Shown here one piece after another: positions 9,692-19,105 of a stretch of 64,000 bases of DNA. Location of the stretch: positions 42,330 to 106,329 of the forward strand of contig JABSPZ010000013.1 of assembly GCA_013213785.1 (NCBI GenBank), in the 5' to 3' direction. The notes beneath the pieces were generated by a model that worked only from the letters and a program-made list of their open reading frames with translations, was not told the origin of the DNA and did not search any database. The stretch's first letter is position 1. Each line of letters opens with the position of its first letter. Source of the stretch: Henriciella sp. GTDB taxonomy: Bacteria; Pseudomonadota; Alphaproteobacteria; Caulobacterales; Hyphomonadaceae. A program made the position numbers and the translations under genes.

Positions 9692-9755
9692 CGCCCGATT
9701 GCCCATGGCCTCCCCGATAGACCTTTGCTAGAAGGTTAACAAAGGGGAGACGGAC

Positions 9756-10703
9756 ATGTCGAACACGACCTTTGAAACCTTTTTGGTCTCGGGATTACTC
9801 ATTCTCATCATCGCCATCGGCTACCTAGCTTGGTCGGCATGGCGGTGGGTGGATCGCGAGCGTGACATGGAGAAGCGCTCATTAGATGGCATTCGCCACG
9901 AGATGCGCTTGAACCTGAAGCGGCTTCTGGATGAGCTTCGAGGAATTTCCGATGGGACGCTGGCAAGCGAAATCGACGTCATTCCTGTCGTGCACCCGCA
10001 GCTCGATGCATTGCTGACCCGTCCGAATGAAGCCGATCGCCGGGGCCTCACGATCATCCGCGGGAACTATAATGAGCTCAGCGCGCACAAGCAGTCCTTG
10101 CGAACCGCGTTGGCGAGCGCTGGCGGTGTTGAGCTCCCTGCCAACCGCGCAGTCCAAGCGCTCATTGGGTCGATCGCGACCCTATATTTATGGGAAGAGC
10201 ATAAAGGGAGCTCGCCCGAGCGTGCCCGTTCCACGAGAACTTGGGATGTCCGCGATTGGATGAAGGCGACCCCGTTTGACGCGCACGCGCTGCCCGGGTT
10301 GCATTTGCGCGATGAGGTTGTCGCCTATTTGCGCGCGGAGGGCATGACTCTGACCCCGAAACCGCTCACCCACACAGCGCATGAATTCTATTCGATGCAG
10401 TATGATCGAAAAGCCGATCCGAACGCGCCATTCTGGAAGCGCAAGCCGAAGAAAGACACCGCGGAGCAAGTTGCTGAGGACGCAGAAGAGCCGGTCGTTG
10501 AGACATCCAGCGAGCCGGTGGAAGCCCCAGTAGAGCAGGTTGTAGAGCCTGATCCGGTGCAGGAGACGCCTGTCGAGCGAGCTGAGGCGCCTCAAGCTGA
10601 GGCAACCGATACAAATCCACAGATGAGCGAAGCGGAACCAATTGAACCCGCAGCCGAAGCGATGCCAGAATCAAAGCCTCCTAGTCCAGGCTCAGTTCAC
10701 TAA
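9756..10703 (+). CDS. membrane-anchored protein of unknown function
   Basis: A 315-residue protein with one N-terminal membrane segment (residues 8-27, LVSGLLILIIAIGYLAWSAW), a charged helical middle and an acidic, proline- and glutamate-rich low-complexity tail (about residues 230-315, many EPVE/EAP repeats). I recognise no family. Four bases separate its stop from the apt start, so it is probably cotranscribed with apt. The ATG at 9756 has GGGGAGACGG upstream. The tail has the look of a flexible linker or a spacer crossing the periplasm, but which side of the membrane it lies on is not clear. Confidence 0.8.
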   Translation: MSNTTFETFLVSGLLILIIAIGYLAWSAWRWVDRERDMEKRSLDGIRHEMRLNLKRLLDELRGISDGTLASEIDVIPVVHPQLDALLTRPNEADRRGLTIIRGNYNELSAHKQSLRTALASAGGVELPANRAVQALIGSIATLYLWEEHKGSSPERARSTRTWDVRDWMKATPFDAHALPGLHLRDEVVAYLRAEGMTLTPKPLTHTAHEFYSMQYDRKADPNAPFWKRKPKKDTAEQVAEDAEEPVVETSSEPVEAPVEQVVEPDPVQETPVERAEAPQAEATDTNPQMSEAEPIEPAAEAMPESKPPSPGSVH

Positions 10704-10707
10704 CCGT

Positions 10708-11235
10708 ATGGATCTCAAGCAGTATATTCGCACCATCCCTGACCATCCGAAGCCAGGGATTATGTTTCGAGACGTCACGACGCTGATGGCCGATGCGTCT
10801 GCATTTCGGCAAGCTATGCAGGACATGGCGCGCCCTTTTCGCGACCAAGGGATCGATCAGGTCGCCGGTATCGACGCCCGGGGTTTTATTCTCGGCGGTG
10901 CGTTGGCGATAGAGCTTGGCGCTGGATTTACCGCGCTGCGCAAGCCAGGAAAGCTCCCTTGGACGACGTTTAGCGAGACCTACGATCTCGAATACGGTAC
11001 TGATGAGTTACATATGCACACCGACGCGCTGAAGGCCGGCGACAAAGTCTTACTGGTCGACGATTTGATTGCGACGGGCGGAACTGCGGAAGCGGGGCTT
11101 AAGCTCCTGCGAGCGGCGAACGCAAACGTTTTGGGCGCAACCTTTTTGGTAGACCTCCCCGAACTCGGGGGCGCCGCGCGGCTGCGTGAGCATGGAATTT
11201 CGATACACGCCCTCATTGAATTTGACGGGCACTGA
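10708..11235 (+). CDS. apt: adenine phosphoribosyltransferase
   Basis: Salvages adenine to AMP with PRPP. The 175-residue protein has the type I phosphoribosyltransferase PRPP motif VLLVDDLIATGGTAEA and the family N-terminus IRTIPDHPKPGIMFRDVTTLM. I chose the ATG at 10708 (MDLKQYIRTI), four bases after the preceding stop, over an in-frame ATG at 10642 that lies inside the upstream gene. The downstream broken lipoprotein gene begins 17 bases later. Confidence 0.95.
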   Translation: MDLKQYIRTIPDHPKPGIMFRDVTTLMADASAFRQAMQDMARPFRDQGIDQVAGIDARGFILGGALAIELGAGFTALRKPGKLPWTTFSETYDLEYGTDELHMHTDALKAGDKVLLVDDLIATGGTAEAGLKLLRAANANVLGATFLVDLPELGGAARLREHGISIHALIEFDGH

Positions 11236-11252
11236 GGAATGGAGACTGAGGG

Positions 11253-13192
11253 ATGAACCTGAAGAATTGGACTGCTGGATTGGTTTGGCTGCAGGAATTG
11301 TTGGATGCGCGCCGGCGGAAGCCCCGACTGATCCAACTGCGGCCGCGGGGGACGCTGCTTCATCGAGCACCGGTGCTACAGGCTATTTGGCTTACGCAAA
11401 CGATGCGTTCACTGTGGCGGGGGCGAGCGAAGCAGACTTGTCTGGTCTCGCCGCGAGCCTTCCGTCTTATGCAAGTCTGACCTGGGATGCGAAAACCTTT
11501 GATGCGGCTTCTGGCGCCACAGTTTTTGAGGGATTGGCGCTTGGATTTGGCGGTGAAGAAAAGTTTGGGATCCAGTTCGAAACCGCAAAGCTTTGGGGTT
11601 ACGAAGATGAGCTTCTCCTATCCCGCATGGCGGGCGAACGACTCGCTGAGACGGGGACGCTGTTCACCCGTTTGGAAGGCACGAATGTTTCCTATTTCGG
11701 AGTTGCTCCGGTTCTGAACTCCGTTTTTGAAGAGACACTGGAACAATTAGACGCCGAGCTGCCCGAGGGTTTTGAGTTCGGGTTTGATCGGTTCGACAGC
11801 AATACTGAGCGCTTTGTGATGTCCGGCGTGTCCCTGCGCCCTTGGGAACTAACATTGTTGGCGCCCGAAAAAATCACTGATCTCGACGAAGACATTCCCT
11901 CGGAAGTGATTGATGTTGTTCATGGCGGGCAGCGCTTGATCGCGGTTTCGCGGTCGCTCTCAATTGAGAAAACGGTCTCACTCGACACGGATTTCACATT
12001 TGAAATGCGCCAGCCTGGTGCGGAAACCAATGTATCTGTCTCCATCGAGCTTGCCGCCGCCGAAGGCATTCAAGGCTTTGATATCGAGAAAAACATCGCA
12101 CGCGGCTATAGCGGGTCGCAAACGAACGTCTATTCTGACGAGCTTGTACCGGGCGAAGTCGTCACCTTCTCTGGCTTCCCGGCTGGTTTAACCCTGGCGC
12201 AGCAAGAGAGCTACGAATCCTAAGAGATGAAGAACTTCAAGCTGGACAAGCTGATGGGCTTTCTGGCGCGGTCCGAGCTGCGAATGATGGATGAACGTGA
12301 TCTGTTGAGCCTCGGAACCTGGGAAGTCTCAGAATATGTTTCCCAGCTCAACGACAAAACCATCCTCACCGCGGAGCGCGGGTACTTTAATGGCGAGAAT
12401 TTTGAGTGGATCATCCCGAGCGATCTAAGTTTTGGCCTGTCTGGTGCGCAACTCAATACCGGAGAGCTCGGCGAGTTTTTATTCGTGTTCTTCGAAACCT
12501 TCATGGCTGGCATGAATGAAGAGGACCTGCCTGAATCAGAACGCGAGCAAATGGCGATGGTGCGTGAGGGCGTTGAAAAGGCGATGGAATTACTTCCTGA
12601 GCATGGCTTAGACATTCTGCCATTTGATATGTCGGTATCCGCCAAATGGGGTGCCGATACAGGCCCAACCGATTTTGCTTTTGAATGGGACGCCGATGGA
12701 TACGGTCGCACTGAACTGTCAGCCGGGATTTCGCTGCCAACTTATGAAGCGCTGCAAGCTGCGTTCGAGTCTGAAGATCGCGAGGATGCTTTTGAAACCG
12801 CTTTCCAGGAAGCTTTCTCATTCCGGGGCGCTCGATGGTTCGAGCAGGATAAGGGTGTCTATGACAAACTGTTCGGCTTCGCTCATGCCTTAGGCAAGTA
12901 ATATCCGAACGAGGGGTGGGGCGCGGTGCTGGGCAGCATGGAACCCGCACAGATGCGATCCTACCTCGGAACCATGGCGCGAATGGGTAAAGCCAGCGCC
13001 GGGGCCGAGTTTCCGCCAGCGGCAGATTGGATTGAGGCGATGGCAACTTACCTGGAAACCGGTGGCTCGCTTGAGATCGCGTCCAACCCACCGCGTCCGA
13101 TCGATGAGGAATTGATTGACAGTTATGAGGATGATCCAGAGCCAGAAGAGATCGTAGAAATCTTCGGGTTAACGGTTACCCACACAAAATAG
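11253..13192 (+). pseudogene. broken lipoprotein gene (one frameshift, two in-frame stops)
   Basis: Seen: ATG at 11253 behind CTGAGGG begins MNLKNWTAGLV. One extra T in the TTT at 11284-11286 would continue as LAAGIVGCAPAEAP, a textbook lipoprotein signal with lipobox IVGC. The downstream frame stays open to 13192 except for TAA at 12221 and TAA at 12899. Read through, these give about 645 residues of acidic protein with uniform character across all three breaks (for example ESYES, stop, EMKNFKLDKLMGF). Three pieces in one frame argue for one former gene rather than three. I do not recognise the family; the end, LEIASNPPRPIDEE, is reminiscent of large periplasmic AsmA/DUF945-like proteins. 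Inference: a recently inactivated surface or periplasmic lipoprotein, or sequencing errors. Confidence 0.75.
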
Positions 13193-13260
13193 GCATCTTC
13201 CTGCTTGACCCGGCGCCCCGCGCACATCAAATCTCAGGCCAAGAGAATTGCGGAGACTGC

Positions 13261-13851
13261 ATGACACGCCTTGATGACGATAACGAAGCGAAACCGATGA
13301 GCGAGCCGAACGCGTTTCTTGAAGAAGCGCTGTTCAATGCCCGCACCATCATGCTGACCGGTGGCGTCGATGATAAACTCGCGCGCCGCGTCTGTGAGCG
13401 CTTATTGGCGCTCGCATCGGATAGTTCTGATCCGATCCTGCTGGTGATTTCATCGCCAGGCGGGCACGTCGAATCTGGTGATATGATCCACGACATGATC
13501 AAGTTCGTGGGCGCGCCGGTGAAAGTGTTGGGCTCAGGCTGGGTCGCGAGCGCAGGTGCGTTGATCTACTCGGCTGCGAAGAAAGAGAATCGCTTCGCAC
13601 TGCCGAACACACGCTTCCTCCTTCACGAGCCACGCGGCGGTGTTGGCGGGCAAGCATCTGACGTGGAAATCCAGGTTCGTGAGATCGTTCGGATGCGCGA
13701 GCGCTTGAACAAAATCTTTGCGGAAGCCACTGGGCAGCCACTCAAAAAGATTGTCGAAGACACCGATCGTGACCACTGGATGAGTGCGGAAGAGGCTGTG
13801 AAATATGGTCTCGTCAGCAAAATCGTTTCTCACCATAGCGACATTAAATAG
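13261..13851 (+). CDS. ClpP-type serine protease subunit
   Basis: A 196-residue ClpP-family peptidase. The catalytic triad is visible and falls at the standard numbering: S97 in GWVASAGAL, H122 in RFLLHEP and D171 in DTDRDHWMS. The usual ASMGA is ASAGA here. ClpP forms tetradecamer barrels fed by ClpX or ClpA. No clpX or tig lies nearby, so this looks like a stand-alone second ClpP rather than the housekeeping clpP of a tig-clpP-clpX-lon cluster. The ATG at 13261 is used; GCGGAGACTGC precedes it. Confidence 0.9.
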   Translation: MTRLDDDNEAKPMSEPNAFLEEALFNARTIMLTGGVDDKLARRVCERLLALASDSSDPILLVISSPGGHVESGDMIHDMIKFVGAPVKVLGSGWVASAGALIYSAAKKENRFALPNTRFLLHEPRGGVGGQASDVEIQVREIVRMRERLNKIFAEATGQPLKKIVEDTDRDHWMSAEEAVKYGLVSKIVSHHSDIK

Positions 13852-13934
13852 AAAAAATTGCTTGGTGATTTGCAAGCCGTAAAGGAATTGCGGTCACTTT
13901 CTCATACTCTGTAGTAGAGTTTGAGGGGCGTGTT

Positions 13935-15548
13935 ATGCCTGTTTGTCTGGGCGATTTCGTCGAAACCGCGAAACCAATATCCGCGTCGACGCCCCTCTCA
14001 CGAGTCGTTGAATTGTTTCAGAACGACCCGGGTGCGAACTATTACATCCTCGTTCGAGACAAACGCCCGGCGGGCTTGATTAGCCGCACGATTGCATTCG
14101 AATTCGCAGTCAGCGCTGGCGCGAACCATCAGTCCAATCTATCGATCGGCGACCTGGTTTCCGCGCGCGCCCTGATTTTGAAGTCCAGTACGACCGTTCG
14201 CGAATTCATCGGTAAAATTGGATCGAAGATTGATGACGTGATGTCCCGCGGGTGCATCGTCGTCGAGGATCGACGCTTTAAAGGCGTGCTAAGCCCGGCG
14301 AAATTCCGCAATGCGCTTATGTCCGCGTTTGCTGAAAGTCCACGAGAGGCGCCTGCCGCGAGTCCACATCCTTCAAACACACGGGAGCCGGCAACACCTT
14401 TGCTAGGAACCCTGGCGCACGAAATTCGAACACCGCTGACAGCGATTATGGGCCTTTCGGACATGCTCGCGTCTCGGATCAAAGACGATTATGAAAAAGA
14501 TATCGCGCAAACCATCGTCCGCTCGAGCGAAACACTCGACCGCATTTTGACCGACACGCTCGACTTCGCGCGCCTCGAAGCCGGTAAACTATCTGTCCGG
14601 GCCGAAGCGACCGATATTGGAGAGGTCGCGGCTGATCTGCGCCGTTTGTGGGGGAATGAAGCCTCCCGGCGAGGACTCAGTCTTCGCGTCGGTGTTATCC
14701 CTGATGGACCAGGGCACGTCATCGCAGATCATGGTCGCATCCGTCAGATCGCGAACAATCTCGTGTCCAACGCCATTAAGTTTACCCGGGAAGGGCAGGT
14801 CGAGGTCACCTTGTTGACGCAGTCCGTTGGGCAGACTTTAATGTTGATTCTCTCGGTCGCGGACACCGGGCGCGGTCTCTCTGCGGAGCAGCGTGATCGG
14901 TTCATGCAGGTCTTTGAAAAAGGACCGGAGATCGATGGCGTGAAGGGATGGGGCCTCGGACTGACGATTTCCCGCGCGCTCGCAAAGGCGCTTGGCGGCG
15001 GTCTCTCTCACGCAGATAACCCGAACGGCGGCAGCATCTTTACGCTCAATGTGCCCGTGGAACGCGCGACGACCAAAGAGACCGGAAACTGGCTCAACAA
15101 GTCTGCACCGCGCAAGGGCAAGTTCGAACTCGGTGATATTCTCTTAGTCGAAGATCACGAAGCATCCGCAATGGTTGTGATCAATGCGCTGGAGCAAGCC
15201 GGATGGACGGTCCACCACGCAGGTACTCTGCATATGGCAGAGTCTTATCTGTCGCTCAAACAGTTCCAAGCCGTATTGACCGATCTGCATCTGCCGGATG
15301 GCTCAGCGATGAGTCTGATCGATAAGATAAGACGGCGCGGCGGTCTGAATGGATCCGTACCCATTGTCGCGCTGACGGCGGATATCGCAGATCAACGTCG
15401 ACAAGATTGTATCGCAATGGGCGCAGACCGTGCCCTTAAGAAGCCAATTGCGGGGCCAGAACTCGTAGCGACGATTGCTGACGCTCTCATGTCACGTGCT
15501 GCTGGGCATGTCTCGGCCGTTGAATTGCGCGGTCGCCTTGCCGGTTAA
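13935..15548 (+). CDS. CBS-domain hybrid sensor histidine kinase
   Basis: A 537-residue soluble signalling protein without membrane segments. Residues 1-135 look like a pair of CBS modules (PISASTPLSRVVELF, then a second SIGDLVSARALILKSSTTVREF). HisKA follows with the phospho-acceptor H162 in LAHEIRTPLTAIMG, then HATPase_c (NNLVSNAIKFT, DTGRGLS, GWGLGLTIS). The C-terminal receiver domain has phospho-acceptor D450 in VLTDLHLPDGS and the conserved lysine in ALKKP. CBS modules usually bind adenyl nucleotides, so sensing energy state or a nucleotide is a reasonable inference. No response regulator or phosphotransferase lies next to it. A short dyad ACTCT-GTAGT-AGAGT sits just upstream. Confidence 0.88.
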   Translation: MPVCLGDFVETAKPISASTPLSRVVELFQNDPGANYYILVRDKRPAGLISRTIAFEFAVSAGANHQSNLSIGDLVSARALILKSSTTVREFIGKIGSKIDDVMSRGCIVVEDRRFKGVLSPAKFRNALMSAFAESPREAPAASPHPSNTREPATPLLGTLAHEIRTPLTAIMGLSDMLASRIKDDYEKDIAQTIVRSSETLDRILTDTLDFARLEAGKLSVRAEATDIGEVAADLRRLWGNEASRRGLSLRVGVIPDGPGHVIADHGRIRQIANNLVSNAIKFTREGQVEVTLLTQSVGQTLMLILSVADTGRGLSAEQRDRFMQVFEKGPEIDGVKGWGLGLTISRALAKALGGGLSHADNPNGGSIFTLNVPVERATTKETGNWLNKSAPRKGKFELGDILLVEDHEASAMVVINALEQAGWTVHHAGTLHMAESYLSLKQFQAVLTDLHLPDGSAMSLIDKIRRRGGLNGSVPIVALTADIADQRRQDCIAMGADRALKKPIAGPELVATIADALMSRAAGHVSAVELRGRLAG

Positions 15549-15655
15549 GGTAAGAGGCTAACAACTTAAAAAATGACCTTCGGACAAGGCTTGCTTTGCC
15601 GGCCTGAATGCGCGATCTCACCTGCATATAATCAGACAGGTTCGGGAGAAGCGCG

Positions 15656-17152
15656 ATGCGCGAAGTAACTCATTTCATCGGTGGCCAGCAGGTGGCTGGG
15701 ACATCGGGCCGGTTCAGCGATATTTATGATCCAAATGTGGGCGAGGTTCAGGCGCGCGTTGCACTGGCAACGGAGGCTGAGGTCGCCGCGGCGGTTGAGA
15801 ATGCGAACGCAGCATTGCCCGTCTGGGCCGCGACCAACCCGCAGCGCCGGGCGCGTGTCATGTTTGAGTTTAAGCGCTTGCTCGAGGCCAATATGGATGA
15901 GCTGGCTGAGCTCCTCTCATCTGAGCACGGTAAAGTCGTGGCAGACTCGCGCGGTGACGTGCAGCGCGGCATCGATGTGGTCGAGTTTGCCTGCGGGATC
16001 CCGCATCTTCAAAAGGGCGAATATACCGAAGGCGCGGGCCCAGGTATTGATGTCTATTCGATGCGTCAGCCGCTGGGAGTGGTTGCCGGGATTACGCCGT
16101 TTAACTTCCCAGCGATGATTCCATGCTGGATGTTCGCAGTCGCAATTGCTTGCGGGAATACATTTATTCTCAAGCCGTCCGAGAAAGATCCGAGTGTCCC
16201 GCTCCGCATGGTGGAACTGTTCATGGAAGCTGGCGCTCCAGCGGGCGTCCTCAACATGATCAATGGCGATAAGACCGCGGTCGACGCCATCCTCACCCAT
16301 CCGGACATCAAAGCCGTTAGCTTTGTCGGGTCGTCCGATATTGCTCAATATGTTTACGCCACTGGCACAGCGCATGGAAAGCGCGTCCAGGCTATGGGCG
16401 GCGCGAAGAACCACGGCATCATCCTGCCGGATGCGAATATGGAACAAGCCGTCAAAGACATTGTCGGCGCGGCTTATGGTTCGGCGGGCGAACGCTGCAT
16501 GGCGCTGCCGGTCGCCGTTACGGTTGGTCAAAAGACTGGGGATGAGTTTGTTGAGCGGATGATGGAAGCCGCCCAAGGCCTAAAAGTCGGTGTGTCCACG
16601 GATGCCGAGGCTCACTACGGTCCCGTCGTCTCTGCCGCGCACAAAGCGAAAGTCGAGAGCTACATCCAGATGGGCGTCGATGAAGGTGCAGATCTTAAGC
16701 TTGATGGGCGCGGCCACACGCTTCAAGGCCATGAGAATGGCTACTTCATTGGCCCCTCTCTCTTCGACAATGTGAAGCCTGGCATGCGGTCGTATGAGGA
16801 AGAGATTTTCGGACCGGTCCTCCAAGTGGTTCGTGCAGAGAGCCTTGAAGAAGCAGCCGCTTTGCCAAGCAATCACCAATACGGAAACGGCGTTGCCATC
16901 TTCACCTCAAATGGCCGTGCGGCACGCGAATTTGCAGCGCAAGTGAATGTCGGCATGGTTGGCATTAATGTGCCGATCCCGGTGCCAGTGAGCTATCATA
17001 CGTTTGGTGGGTGGAAGCGGTCTGCTTTCGGCGATACCAATCAGCACGGCCCTGAAGGCGTGCGCTTCTGGACCAAGATCAAGACGGTGACCTCCCGCTG
17101 GCCGGAAGGCGATATTGGCGATCAAGCTTTCATCATTCCGACGATGGGCTAG
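15656..17152 (+). CDS. mmsA: CoA-acylating methylmalonate-semialdehyde dehydrogenase
   Basis: Oxidises methylmalonate semialdehyde or malonate semialdehyde to propionyl-CoA or acetyl-CoA, at the end of valine, thymine or inositol breakdown. The 498-residue protein shows the MmsA signature: PFNFPAMIPCWMFAVAIACGN, SFVGSSDIAQYVY, GERCMALP with the catalytic cysteine, and the C-terminal GGWKRSAFGD. The start ATG at 15656 follows GGGAGAAGCG. It stands alone with no mmsB or acyl-CoA dehydrogenase beside it in the window. Confidence 0.95.
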   Translation: MREVTHFIGGQQVAGTSGRFSDIYDPNVGEVQARVALATEAEVAAAVENANAALPVWAATNPQRRARVMFEFKRLLEANMDELAELLSSEHGKVVADSRGDVQRGIDVVEFACGIPHLQKGEYTEGAGPGIDVYSMRQPLGVVAGITPFNFPAMIPCWMFAVAIACGNTFILKPSEKDPSVPLRMVELFMEAGAPAGVLNMINGDKTAVDAILTHPDIKAVSFVGSSDIAQYVYATGTAHGKRVQAMGGAKNHGIILPDANMEQAVKDIVGAAYGSAGERCMALPVAVTVGQKTGDEFVERMMEAAQGLKVGVSTDAEAHYGPVVSAAHKAKVESYIQMGVDEGADLKLDGRGHTLQGHENGYFIGPSLFDNVKPGMRSYEEEIFGPVLQVVRAESLEEAAALPSNHQYGNGVAIFTSNGRAAREFAAQVNVGMVGINVPIPVPVSYHTFGGWKRSAFGDTNQHGPEGVRFWTKIKTVTSRWPEGDIGDQAFIIPTMG

Positions 17153-17155
17153 GCT

Positions 17156-18043
17156 TTATTCCGGTGCCTTGCGCACCGGAACTTCAAATCCGCAAATATC
17201 GAGCATCTCAGGGGGCTTGCGATAGAAGAAGTCTTCTTCGCGCACCCGCTTGGCCGTTTTGGCATCTTCAAAGGCCTGCGTCGGCATCGCCTGAACTCGA
17301 TAGGCCGGGCGGATGGCGGCCGCCATGTCCGCAGCAACGGTCATCGACATTATTTCATCGCCCTGCTCAGGAGCTTGGATCACACCGCTTTCGATCGCTC
17401 TGACGCCGCGCTTCAGCTTCTGAACGTATTGCATGCCATCGATAACGCGGCCGAAAACGGTGAGATTGCGATCGAGATATCTCTGGGCATCGAGTACGAT
17501 GTAAAACTCCGTGCTGCCGCTATCGGGATCATTGTCTCGCGCCATGGCGAGGGCGCCAGGGCAATGCAGGAGCCATTCGCTGCCCAAGGTTTCGCTGCGC
17601 CCTACGGCGAACCCGTCAATGTGCCCGACAACCGGCGCAAACAAGTCGGCATTTCCAAGCGGAACGAAGGCAGCGTCTGAGATCGGGCGATCGTTCTCAT
17701 TCTCGAGGGTCGGGTATGGTTCGATGAGCTCGTCTTCTTGCAGGCCACCTTGTGCAACAAAGGCATCGATGACGCGATAGAAGCGGGTTCCATTATAGAC
17801 ATCGTCTCGGACCAGTTGGCGGAATTGATTGGCGTGATTGGGGGCGAAATCTGCATTCAGTTCAATGACGATATCGCCATAGACTGTTTCCACGAGGATC
17901 AGGTTTTCCGGTGAAACATCCCGCCAATCGGGCGCAAGTGCTGAAGCGATTTCATCCTCGGTCAGTTGAACCTCGATCGCTTCCTGTGCCTGACAGGCTG
18001 ACATGATCGACAAGGCAAGTGCGCCGAAAACCAAAGACCGCAT
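17156..18043 (-). CDS. cyclophilin-type peptidyl-prolyl isomerase lipoprotein
   Basis: A 295-residue periplasmic or outer-membrane isomerase. The N-terminus MRSLVFGALALSIMSAC is a lipoprotein signal with lipobox MSAC (C17). A cyclophilin domain follows, recognised from YGDIVIELNADFAPNHANQF, FYRVIDAFVAQGG, GSTEFYIVLDAQRYLDRNLTVFGRV. An insert between these parts makes it longer than minimal cyclophilins. The active arginine equivalent is R in FYRV. It is convergent with mmsA, with a three-base gap. The role would be folding of secreted proteins. Confidence 0.92.
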   Translation of the reverse strand: MRSLVFGALALSIMSACQAQEAIEVQLTEDEIASALAPDWRDVSPENLILVETVYGDIVIELNADFAPNHANQFRQLVRDDVYNGTRFYRVIDAFVAQGGLQEDELIEPYPTLENENDRPISDAAFVPLGNADLFAPVVGHIDGFAVGRSETLGSEWLLHCPGALAMARDNDPDSGSTEFYIVLDAQRYLDRNLTVFGRVIDGMQYVQKLKRGVRAIESGVIQAPEQGDEIMSMTVAADMAAAIRPAYRVQAMPTQAFEDAKTAKRVREEDFFYRKPPEMLDICGFEVPVRKAPE

Positions 18044-18160
18044 GAGGAAGCTCCAAATATCTGTTCTGGCGCGAGCCTAGCTAGGGCGACCTGCTTTGGC
18101 CAGTGCGCTTGCCTCAAGGTCATTCTTGCGACAGCGGAACCGCGCCGTTACCACAAGGCC

Positions 18161-19105
18161 ATGACGAAAACCGGCTATGAACCTCTAACCTCGATTGATG
18201 CGATTACGGCTGGATTGGCCTCTGTTGGCTACATCTCGACCCGCGAAATCTCTACGGCGATCTATCTCGCGCACAATCTGCGCAAGCCTATTCTAATTGA
18301 AGGCCCGGCTGGGGTTGGCAAAACCGATCTCGCCGCCTCAATGGCGCGCTATCTCGATGTCTCTTTGAACCGCTTGCAGTGCTATGAAGGGCTCGATGAG
18401 GGTAAAGCTTTGTATGAGTGGAAGTATGGCAAGCAGCTGCTCTACACTCAGCTGTTGAAAGAAAAGCTAGGTGAGGTGATGGACGGCGCCGGAACGCTGA
18501 ATGCCGCGTTCGACAAGCTGACCTCGTTTGAAGATCTGTTCTATTCGGAAACTTTCCTGGAACCGCGTCCGCTTCTTACTGCGATGAAGCAAGACAGGGG
18601 CTCTGTCTTGTTGATCGATGAGATCGATAAGTCTGACGAGGAGTTCGAGGCCTACCTACTTGAGGTGCTCTCAGACTATCAGGTGACCGTGCCTGAGATC
18701 GGTACGATCCGCGCGCAGGTTCCGCCGCTGGTGATCCTAACCTCCAACAATATTCGAGAGCTTGGCGATGCGTTGAAGCGTCGTTGTCTGCATCTCCACA
18801 TTGATTTCCCGGAAGCGGAACGCGAGCAGGCGATTGTCCGCGCGCGCGTGCCGGATGTCTCCGATGCCTTGCTGAAGCAGCTCGTAGAGTTCGTTCAAGG
18901 TCTAAGAGATCTCGATATTCGCAAGCGGCCATCTATTTCGGAGACCGTCGATTGGGCGCGGACGCTGCTACTGATGCACGCGACAAAGCTGGATGAAGAG
19001 ATGGTGCGCTCGACCTTGAATGTCCTGCTTAAGCATGAAAGCGACATTCAGGCCGTCGACAAAGACGTTCGCACATTGGCCAGAGCTGATGCATCGGCGA
19101 CCTAA
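18161..19105 (+). CDS. MoxR-type AAA ATPase
   Basis: A 314-residue AAA+ ATPase of the MoxR/CoxD group. Walker A is GPAGVGKT (residues 48-55), Walker B is VLLIDEIDKSD, and a sensor stretch LTSNNIREL follows. MoxR proteins act as chaperones that activate metal or cofactor enzymes together with a VWA partner. Such a partner is encoded immediately after: its ATG follows the TAA stop with no gap, so the two are cotranscribed and probably cotranslated. The target enzyme is not in the window. Confidence 0.93.
   Translation: MTKTGYEPLTSIDAITAGLASVGYISTREISTAIYLAHNLRKPILIEGPAGVGKTDLAASMARYLDVSLNRLQCYEGLDEGKALYEWKYGKQLLYTQLLKEKLGEVMDGAGTLNAAFDKLTSFEDLFYSETFLEPRPLLTAMKQDRGSVLLIDEIDKSDEEFEAYLLEVLSDYQVTVPEIGTIRAQVPPLVILTSNNIRELGDALKRRCLHLHIDFPEAEREQAIVRARVPDVSDALLKQLVEFVQGLRDLDIRKRPSISETVDWARTLLLMHATKLDEEMVRSTLNVLLKHESDIQAVDKDVRTLARADASAT

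Noticed and set aside
12227..12901. A separate gene starting MKNFKLDKLMGF
   Set aside because: It is in the same frame as the preceding and following pieces, has only AAGAG two bases before the ATG, and its content continues the upstream protein.
15917..16576. A 219-codon open frame opposite mmsA
   Set aside because: It lies inside the clearly coding methylmalonate-semialdehyde dehydrogenase gene and has no recognisable features.
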